The notes under the pieces are model-generated. The model had not been told where the DNA came from and did not search any database. It saw only the letters and a program-made list of their open reading frames with translations. A stretch of 64,000 nt of DNA from 66-474 sp040388785 (GTDB lineage Bacteria > Pseudomonadota > Gammaproteobacteria > Xanthomonadales > Rhodanobacteraceae), in contig JAZKBD010000014.1 in assembly GCA_040388785.1 (NCBI GenBank), forward strand, positions 1-64,000, given 5' to 3'. Position numbers and translations under genes: made by a program. Below, one piece after another: positions 37,073-44,700 of this stretch (positions are counted from its first letter, which is position 1; every line of letters starts with the position of its first letter).

Positions 37073-37657
37073 ATGATTGCGCGCATGACGCCGGAATCGT
37101 CGGACCGCGCATTGGCCTTGGCGCGCGAACTGCAAGCCGTGGCTGACGGCGACCGGTCGGCATTCGCCACGCTATACAAGCGCACTTCGAGCAAGCTGTT
37201 CGGCGTTTGCATGCAGATGCTCGGCGACCGGGGCGAAGCCGAGGACGCCTTGCAGGAAGTCTATGTCAGCGTCTGGCGCAGTGCTGACACCTTCGATGCC
37301 ACCCGCGCTGCGGCGATGACCTGGTTGATCACGCTCGCTCGCAACCAGTGCATCGATCGCCTTCGACGCCATCGTGAAGTTCCGTTGGAGGACGCGACCG
37401 CAACCCGGCTCGTCGATCCCGATCCGGAGCCGCCGGCGCTGACCGAGACAAGCGAAGAACGCCGCCGCCTGGAACGTTGTCTCGGTGTATTGGCCGATCA
37501 ACAAAAAGACGCGGTGCGCGCAGCCTTTTTCTCCGGTGCCACGTATAACCAGTTGGCGGACCATGTCGGTGTGCCGCTGGCGACGATGAAAAGCTGGATC
37601 CGGCGCAGCCTGATTCGACTGCGCGCCTGTCTGGAACGAAGTGAAACGAACCCGTGA
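37073..37657 (+). CDS. ECF RNA polymerase sigma factor (SigK-like group)
   Basis: The 194-residue protein has sigma region 2 (FATLYKRTSSKLFGVCMQML, DALQEVYVSVWRSADTFD) and region 4 with helix-turn-helix (GATYNQLADHVGVPLATMKSWIRR). The R-R-S-L-x-R-L-R ending is typical of SigK/SigL-like ECFs that pair with RskA anti-sigma factors. The stop overlaps the GTG of the next gene, which is such an anti-sigma factor. Start is uncertain: ATG 37073 or 37085; no convincing ribosome-binding site is seen for either. Confidence 0.92.
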   Translation: MIARMTPESSDRALALARELQAVADGDRSAFATLYKRTSSKLFGVCMQMLGDRGEAEDALQEVYVSVWRSADTFDATRAAAMTWLITLARNQCIDRLRRHREVPLEDATATRLVDPDPEPPALTETSEERRRLERCLGVLADQQKDAVRAAFFSGATYNQLADHVGVPLATMKSWIRRSLIRLRACLERSETNP

Positions 37658-38394
37658 ACACGCCTCTCGACCACGAGCCCGAAGACCTGCGCTACGCCGA
37701 GTACGTGCTCGGGGTGCTGGACGCAGACGCGCGCGCAGCAGTCGAGCGCGAGATGGCCGCTGATCCGCATGCCGCCGATGAGGTCATGCGGTGGCAGCGA
37801 TATCTGCTGCCGCTGGCGGAAGACATTACGGATTCAGCGCCGCCCGATCGCGTGTGGAGCCGCATCCAGGGCCGGATTGGACAGACCCAATCACTACCGC
37901 GCACAACGGACATCCGGGAACGCCGCGGCTGGTGGAGCAACCTGTTCGTGTGGCGCAGCTTTGCATTCGGCGCGACTGCCGTCGCCGCGGCGTGCATCAT
38001 CGCGCTCGTCCTGTTCCCGCGCGCGCGCGTTGCGCAACCGGCTGCGCCGGCGATCGCTTACATGGCTTCCGCCATCACCCAGACCGATGGCCAGGTTGGC
38101 TGGACGGCCACCATGGACATCACGCATGCGCGCATGATCGTGGTGCCCGCGAAGCCTCAGACGCTGCCCACCGGGCGCGCACCCGAACTCTGGCTGATTC
38201 CCGCCGGCCAGAAGCCGATCGCAGTCGGCATGATCGATAGCGGTGCGCCCACCAACATCAAACTCGACAAGGCATTGCTCACGCGCATCGGTCCCGATGC
38301 CGCGTTGGCCGTTTCGGTCGAACCGCCGAGCGGTTCACCCACCGGCCAGCCCACCGGTCCGGTGATCGGCAAGGGCTCCATAACCGGAACGTGA
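37654..38394 (+). CDS. RskA-family anti-sigma factor
   Basis: The 246-residue membrane protein should hold the upstream sigma factor inactive. The cytoplasmic N-terminus has the conserved YAEYVLGVLDADARAAVEREM, a single transmembrane helix (SFAFGATAVAAACIIALVLF) lies near residue 110, and the periplasmic RskA C-terminal domain follows (GRAPELWLIPAGQKPIAVGM). It starts with GTG at 37654, overlapping the sigma stop as GTGA. RskA proteins are usually released by regulated intramembrane proteolysis, but no dedicated protease gene lies nearby. Confidence 0.92.
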   Translation: MNTPLDHEPEDLRYAEYVLGVLDADARAAVEREMAADPHAADEVMRWQRYLLPLAEDITDSAPPDRVWSRIQGRIGQTQSLPRTTDIRERRGWWSNLFVWRSFAFGATAVAAACIIALVLFPRARVAQPAAPAIAYMASAITQTDGQVGWTATMDITHARMIVVPAKPQTLPTGRAPELWLIPAGQKPIAVGMIDSGAPTNIKLDKALLTRIGPDAALAVSVEPPSGSPTGQPTGPVIGKGSITGT

Positions 38395-38431
38395 GCTATC
38401 CGGTGGTGCGGTGCTGAATACCGCCGCCACT

Positions 38432-38459
38432 GCATCCAAATGTGGTATTCGTGCGTATC
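38432..38459 (+). promoter_or_regulatory. Candidate ECF-sigma promoter of the fasciclin gene
   Basis: GCATCC (38432-38437) and CGTATC (38454-38459) are spaced by 16 bases. This resembles the CCATCC-16/17-CCGAAT architecture described for SigK of Mycobacterium tuberculosis. It would start transcription about 40 bases before the fasciclin ATG. I do not see a matching site upstream of the sigma gene, so support is weak. Confidence 0.3.
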
Positions 38460-38507
38460 TCCTCGTACTTCCGAATCGGGAAGTCGCTTTCACACAGGAG
38501 ATTCGAC

Positions 38508-39104
38508 ATGAAAACCCGCAACACCTTACGCACGCTCGCCCTTGGCCTGTCGCTGGCGCTCGCCGCAGGCGCAGTGCCAGCCTTCGCGCAGATGTCCAGC
38601 GGCATGGGCTCGATGGATTCCGGACACACCGTGATGGTAGGCGGCGCCGCGATGTATCCCTCGCGCAACATCGTGCAGAACGCGATCCATTCGAAGGATC
38701 ACACCACGCTGGTGGCCGCCGTCAAGGCCGCCGGTCTGGTCAAGACACTGGAAGGTCCCGGCCCGTTCACGGTGTTCGCGCCGACCAATGAAGCCTTCGA
38801 CGCGCTGCCTGCAGGCACCGTGCAGGCATTGCTGAAACCCGAGAACAAGGCGCAACTCACCAAAATCCTCACCTACCACGTGGTGCCGGGTCGACTCGAC
38901 GCGCAGGCGCTGGACGCGAAGATTGCGGCTGGCGGCGGCGAAGCGAAGCTCAAGACCGTTGAAGGCGACATGCTGATGATCAAGGGCAGCGGCAAGGACC
39001 TGACCGTCACCGATGACAAGGGCAACACCGCCGACATCACGATTCCGAACGTGTACCAATCGAACGGCGTGATCATGGTGATCAACAAGGTGCTGATGCC
39101 CTGA
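38508..39104 (+). CDS. Secreted fasciclin (FAS1) domain protein, MPT70-like
   Basis: The 198-residue product has a classical signal peptide (ALGLSLALAAGAVPAFAQ, cleavage after AFA) followed by one FAS1 domain (FTVFAPTNEAFDALPAGTVQ; TYHVVPGRLDAQAL; NGVIMVINKVLMP). FAS1 proteins mediate adhesion or surface interactions. The ribosome-binding site AGGAG lies 7 bases before ATG. Sigma-anti-sigma-fasciclin order parallels mycobacterial sigK-rskA-mpt70/83, so this is the likely target of the sigma factor. A strong terminator follows. Confidence 0.93.
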   Translation: MKTRNTLRTLALGLSLALAAGAVPAFAQMSSGMGSMDSGHTVMVGGAAMYPSRNIVQNAIHSKDHTTLVAAVKAAGLVKTLEGPGPFTVFAPTNEAFDALPAGTVQALLKPENKAQLTKILTYHVVPGRLDAQALDAKIAAGGGEAKLKTVEGDMLMIKGSGKDLTVTDDKGNTADITIPNVYQSNGVIMVINKVLMP

Positions 39105-39143
39105 GATGTGTGCGTCACGCCGCGTCCGCCTCGCGGCGCGCCC

Positions 39144-39174
39144 CGTCCCGGCTGCATTGCAGCCGGGACGTTTT
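39144..39174 (+). terminator. Rho-independent terminator after the fasciclin gene
   Basis: A 13-base perfect inverted repeat (CGTCCCGGCTGCA with TGCAGCCGGGACG) is followed by TTTT. It closes the sigma/anti-sigma/fasciclin operon. Confidence 0.85.
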
Positions 39175-39324
39175 CAAAATGAATGGCATTCCGCCTCGCA
39201 TTCGCCTCGAACCAGAATTCGTGCATCCGGATGCCGGCGTTGTCCGTACCTGCTGGGTACGCCCAATCCGGCCACTGACGGCGGAAAGGCTGTACGGAAC
39301 CCTTGGATGCAGGAGGAATGCACC

Positions 39325-40138
39325 ATGAACCCCAAATCGTTTTCGATTCCGCTGTTCGCGCTGGGAATCGCGTTGGCTTCGATCTTTGCCATCGCCGCCG
39401 CCAGGCCCAGTCACTCAAACCCAACCAGACGCAAGGATTCTCCGACGGCAACCTTGTCACGTTCACGTATCAGGAGAACTTCGATTGCGTCGATCAGCCG
39501 TTCGACGACCTGGACTACAACCATCTCCCGGCACAATCGGATTCGGGCGAAATGCAGACGCCCATCTGCCAAGCGGGTACCCAGGCCACGCTTGACCCGG
39601 CTGGCGAGAACGCAAGACGGACCGCCATCCTTTACGTGCTGATCCCGATGTTCTCGGTCGACAATGACCAGAATCCCGATGACGCGATCCCGTGTCCTCC
39701 CGAAGTCCGGCTCGGCACCCTGTGCGGGCACGCGCTGGGCACCACGCTGATCAAGCTGTTCGGGGCTGTTCCGGAGGCGTACAAGAGCCATCCGCAGGTG
39801 TTCACGGATTGCCCGAACCCTGGTCCACGGTGGACCTCGGCAAGGTGCTGGTCGCACTCAAGAAACTGCCGGCGCCGGTCGGGAATGTGTTCCTGCCCAC
39901 GCCCAACCACAGCCACGTGATCGGCAATGACCGCGCAAATACCCGTCGCGCGATCTGGTGGGAAGTCGTGCCGGTGCTGGTGACCAATGTCGCCGACTGG
40001 CCGCCCGAGAATGGCAGCAGCGGCATTACTTCCGTCAACGCCCTGCAAATCGCCGAAGCGAAGGGCGACGCCATCCAGGTTCCGTCCAACTTCTACTTGT
40101 TCTTCAGCTCGCAAAAGATGAACGACATGCGTCACTAG
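39325..40138 (+). pseudogene. Secreted hypothetical protein broken by two frameshifts
   Basis: A strong ribosome-binding site (AGGAGG) and ATG at 39325 begin a signal peptide (SFSIPLFALGIALASIFAIAAA). The frame is then lost near 39400. The sequence continues in a second frame (GFSDGNLVTFTYQENFDCVD; PICQAGTQATLDPAGENA; YVLIPMFSVDNDQNPDD) until about 39810, and in a third frame (PWSTVDLGKVLVALKKLPAP to SSQKMNDMRH, stop at 40136-40138). Joined, it would be about 270 residues with several cysteines. I do not recognise a named family. Flanking genes have no frameshifts, which favours true decay over base-calling error. Confidence 0.75.
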
Positions 40139-40586
40139 GAGCGCGTGACGCTGACTGAAGATCGCCAAGCCGGGGCCGCTCCGTGCGGCCCCGGCCTGGA
40201 TACGCCATGCACGACGTGCTGCGAAGCATGGTCGGATGCGCGTACGCCCCGCCGCCCTTTGCCCGCCCGCAATGCTCCGCAATGCGATGCTGACCCCGCT
40301 GCTTCTTGAGCGCTGTCACCGCTTCACGATCGCCGCGCCTGTTCGTTCCATGGCCTGCACATCCCTCCATTTGTGACGGGTGCACGCGCCAAAGCTCGCT
40401 CTTGTCGGCATACTCCGGTCACGCAGTGGCAAATCAGCAAGCCATTGCGCCAGGGACGACAGGGGATACAGGGCGATTAATTCCCACTGGTTTTGCGCTG
40501 CCACGCCGCGATGCGGCGCGTGCGGACGTGTGCGGCGTGCTCAATCAAAACTTTCGCTGAAAATTCATTTCATCTGGAGAATGCGT
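40139..40586. other. Non-coding stretch with a GC-rich hairpin
   Basis: No gene is seen in these 448 bases. A perfect hairpin (GCCGGGGCCGC, loop TCCGT, GCGGCCCCGGC) at 40169-40195 could end transcription from the broken gene, though no T-run follows. Toward the right the composition becomes AT-richer, leading into the next gene. Confidence 0.5.
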
Positions 40587-41561
40587 GTGAAAAAGTTTTT
40601 AACGGCCGTTTGTTGCATCATATTCAGCGGCTGTGCTGCTGCTGCATGCCCGAAGTTGCTTTACTCGGCTGTCAACCATTACACGGCAAACAATGCCGCA
40701 GACGCACAGTATTGGGGAAAAACGGTCGGCGTCCAGGGTGTATACGTCACGTATTACATGACGTACTGGACGACAAATGTCGGGGCAACACCCAATAAGC
40801 TCTGGAACGACGCAAAGTCCTTTCAGCAGACCTACGCCAAATATGGCGTGACCGACAATTTCCTCAAGGTTTCGATTTTCAGCAAATTGAACTGGGGTAA
40901 TCCGGCCGTCGTCAATCAGTACATAACCAATTTCGGCAATCTGGCAAAAATGGCGAAGTACGCCGGATTCAAGGGTATCGCCCTGGATCTGGAGCCTTAC
41001 AACCCCGCTTGGGGCGGAGGCGTCGGGGGCAACCCGCAAATCGTCCAAAGTGCGGGCCAGTTGATCGGAAAGGCCATGCAGCAGGCCTATCCAGGCATGA
41101 CCTTGGTCGTCCTGCCTGACGTCGTGCACGAGTACAACATCACCAAGAATCTCGATTTGGCATCGGGTGGTTACGGACTCGCCGTGCCTTTCGTGAGCGG
41201 GCTCTTCCAGCAGCCATGGAAACAGGTTGTGATGGGAATCGAAAACACCTACACGGCGCCGCCCGCGAACATCACCCGTTTCGTCAACGAGACGTATTCC
41301 AACTACGCCTCCATGTACAAGGGCAAATTCCCGTTCAGTGTTGCACCGGGAACCTGGCCGTTGGGCAAGAGCGCTACGGATAAATCGGCGGTAATGAGCG
41401 TCGACCGGTTCCAGCCGAACATTGCAGCTTCTTCCAAGGCAACCACGTCCTACGTATGGATCTTCGGCATGGGGACGGCCTGGAAGTCGGACAAGTACGG
41501 CCCCGTCGTGCCGAACTTCCCCCAGTATGTCAATGCGGCCGGGAACGCGTGCACGAAGTAG
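40587..41561 (+). CDS. Secreted protein of unknown function, possible glycosidase-like fold
   Basis: The 324-residue product begins with a signal peptide (KKFLTAVCCIIFSGCAAAACPKL). I do not recognise the family. The body alternates predicted strands and helices, and the segment YAGFKGIALDLEPYNPAW resembles the catalytic-strand end of TIM-barrel glycosidases (acidic DLEPY after a hydrophobic strand). Aromatic residues are abundant. Base composition is clearly lower in GC than the neighbours, indicating transfer. GTG 40587 has GGAGA six bases upstream; ATG 40581 is the alternative start. It stands alone, followed by a terminator. Confidence 0.7.
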   Translation: MKKFLTAVCCIIFSGCAAAACPKLLYSAVNHYTANNAADAQYWGKTVGVQGVYVTYYMTYWTTNVGATPNKLWNDAKSFQQTYAKYGVTDNFLKVSIFSKLNWGNPAVVNQYITNFGNLAKMAKYAGFKGIALDLEPYNPAWGGGVGGNPQIVQSAGQLIGKAMQQAYPGMTLVVLPDVVHEYNITKNLDLASGGYGLAVPFVSGLFQQPWKQVVMGIENTYTAPPANITRFVNETYSNYASMYKGKFPFSVAPGTWPLGKSATDKSAVMSVDRFQPNIAASSKATTSYVWIFGMGTAWKSDKYGPVVPNFPQYVNAAGNACTK

Positions 41562-41645
41562 TGCGCGCGTCAACCGCGCATTCGCTCGAAGCGATGCTTT
41601 CAATGGGCGCGCACTGAAGCTGGCCCGTCGCCTGAGCAATCCGGG

Positions 41646-41672
41646 GCCCGCCCTTGGCGGGCGCCGGCTTTT
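41646..41672 (+). terminator. Terminator after the secreted-protein gene
   Basis: GCCCGCC, loop CTT, GGCGGGC, then GCCGGCTTTT. The stem lies 85 bases past the stop of the rightward gene ending at 41561. Confidence 0.6.
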
Positions 41673-41700
41673 ACGAAAGCACAACACCCCAAGCAACCGC

Positions 41701-41733
41701 AAAAAAACACGCCGCCACCCTGAGGTCGCGGCG
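41701..41733 (-). terminator. Terminator after gdhB
   Basis: On the minus strand CGCCGCGACC, loop TCA, GGGTGGCGGCG is followed by GTGTTTTTTT. It lies about 60 bases beyond the gdhB stop. Confidence 0.8.
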
Positions 41734-41790
41734 CATATGGAAACCCGGGCGACGCGCGTTCAAACGCCATCGCCCGGTTCGACTGGACCG

Positions 41791-44700
41791 TCAGCCCGAC
41801 TGCGCGATCTGCGCGAGGCGGCGCAGGGCCACCGAGGCGATCGGGTAATCGACGTCCACGCCGCGGATTTCATCCAGCATGCCGCGGGTGAATTGCAGTT
41901 GCGGGTCTTCGCGCTGCAGCCACGCGGTCACTGCGCCATCGGCGCTTTGCTTGCCCTGCTCCGAGGCAAGTATCTGGCTGACCATCGCGCGCTGCTGCAC
42001 GGCGAGTTCATCGCGCAAGGCACCGCGCGCCTGCGCGTGCCAGCGGCTTTCCACCGCCAGTTTGTCGATCTGGCTGCGCAACCACTCGATGTCGAGCGCT
42101 TCGCCGAGATCGAAGAACACGCGCGCAACGTGCTCGACCGGACGCCCTGATTCCAGCGAAGTTTCGATGATATCCATCGCCACTTCCAGCGCGGGGATCG
42201 TCGCGAACTTGTCGGCGAGTTCCGCCGGAAAACCGAACCCCAGCCACTTCTCCTGGTCGACGCCCCACGCGGCACGTCCGGTTTCAGTGAGCGTCGCCGG
42301 CAGCGCCTTGCGCAGGCTGTCCATGCCCGGCTGGTAGCGTTCCACCAGCGCGGTGATACCGAGCGTCGAACCCGGGCGGTTGAGCAGCCAGCGCGACATG
42401 TTGCGCAGCAGCGACCACACCTTCATCAGCGCGTCGATCTGCGCGGACTGGCTGACCTTGCCATCCAGCGCATCGATGCCCGACCACAGCTCGCGCGCAT
42501 GGATGATCTGGCGCGCGGCGTTGTAGGCCTTCACCACCGCCGCGGCGGTCTGCCCGGTGTCTTCCTGCGTGCGCAGCACGAAGGTCGCGCCCATGCGGTT
42601 GACGATGGAGTTGGTGACCGCGGTCGCGATGATCTCGCGCTTCAGGCGATGCCGCTGCATGTGCGCCGCGTATTTCTGGTGCAACGGTTCCGGGAAATAA
42701 CGCACCAGTTCGTGCGAGAGGAACGGATCCTCCGGCACGTCGGAATCCAGCAGTTGCTGGTACAGCACGATCTTGGAATACGACAGCAGCACCGCGAGTT
42801 CCGGCCGCGTCAGGCCCTGGCGGTGGGTGCGGCGTTCGGCCATCTCGGCATCGGACGGCAGCGACTCGATCTGGCGATCGAGCTGGCCGCGCGATTCCAG
42901 CGTGCGGATGAAATGCGCCTGCGAGCCGATGCGGCCTACCGACATGTGTTCCATCACGCCGAGCGCGCCGTTCTGGCGGTAGTTGTCGCGCAAGACCAGG
43001 CGCGCGACCTCGTCGGCCATCGAGTGCAACAGCTTGTTGCGTGCCTCGGTGTCCATCTCGCCGCGCTGCACCGCGTCGTTCAGGAGGATCTTGATGTTGA
43101 CCTCGTGGTCGGAGGTATCCACGCCCGCCGAGTTGTCGATGAAGTCGGTGTTGAGCAACACGCCCTTGCGCGCCGCCTCGATGCGGCCCTTCTGGGTGAG
43201 GCCGAGATTGCCGCCCTCGCCCACGATTTTGCAGCGCAAGTCGCCGCCGTTGATGCGCAGCGTATTGTTGGCGCGGTCGCCGACATCGGCGTTGGTTTCG
43301 GAAGCCGCCTTCACATAGGTGCCGATGCCGCCGTTCCACAACAGGTCGACCGGCGCCTTCAGGATCGCGCTGATCAGTTCCGTGGGCGACAGCGATTCCA
43401 CGCCGCCCGCGATGCCGAGCGCTTCGCGCATTTCCGGCGTGATCGCCACGGCCTTGAGATTGCGCGCGAACACGCCGCCGCCCTTCGAGATCTTCGACTT
43501 GTCGTAGTCCTCCCACGACGAACGCGGCAGCGCGAACATGCGCTCGCGTTCGACGAACGATTTTTCCGCATCGGGATTCGGGTCGATGAAAATGTGGCGG
43601 TGGTCGAACGCCGCCAGCAGGCGCGTGTGCCGCGACCGCAACATGCCGTTGCCGAACACGTCACCGGACATGTCGCCGATGCCGACGCAGGTGAAATCTT
43701 CTGCCTGGCAATCGCGGCCCAGCGTGCGGAAGTGGTACATCACCGATTCCCAGCCACCGCGCGAGGTGATGCCCATGTCCTTGTGGTCGAAGCCCGCCGA
43801 ACCGCCCGAGGCGAACGCGTCGCCCAGCCAGTAACCATGTTCGATCGACAAGCCGTTGGCGATGTCGGAAAACTTCGCGGTGCCCTTGTCGGCGGCGACC
43901 ACGAGGTACGGATCGTCGGCATCGTGGCGCACCACGTCGGCCGGATGCAGCACCTTGTTCGCGGCCGTGTCGATGTTGTCGGTGATGTCGAGCAGGCCAT
44001 TGATGAACATCTTGTAGCAGGCGATGCCCTCTTCCAGCAGCGCGTCTCGGTCGGCGGGCGGACGCTTGACGAAGAAGCCGCCCTTGGAACCCACCGGCAC
44101 GATCACGGTGTTCTTCACCATCTGCGCCTTCACGAGGCCCAGCACTTCGGTGCGGAAATCCTCGCGCCGATCCGACCAGCGGATGCCGCCGCGCGCGACC
44201 GGGCCGAAGCGCAGGTGCACGCCTTCCACGCGCGGCGCGTACACCCAGATTTCGCGGTACGGCACCGGCTTCGGGACGTCCGGCACCTGGTGCGAATCGA
44301 ACTTGTAACTGATGTATTCGGCGGGCTTGCCGTCGTGCAACTGGAAATAGTTGGTGCGCAGCGTGGCGCGGATCTGGCCCATGAAGCCGCGCAGGATGCG
44401 GTCGTCGTCGAGGCTGGAAACGTTCGCCAGCAGCGCCTTGATGGCGTTGACCAGGCCATCGACCTGCTCGTCGCGCGGCTTTTCCAGCAGCGCGGCGACA
44501 CGTGCGACGAAATCAGGATTGGCGTCGAGCACCGACCCGGGCGTCAGCGTTTCCAGCTCGCGCTGCAACGCCTCGCGCGCGTGCTTGCGCGTGGCGGCGT
44601 CACCGGCTTCGCGCTGCGGATCGAACTTGGCTTCGAACAACTCGACCAGCAAACCCGTGACCATCGGGGAGCGGCCGAGCGTCTCGTCCATGTAGTTCTG

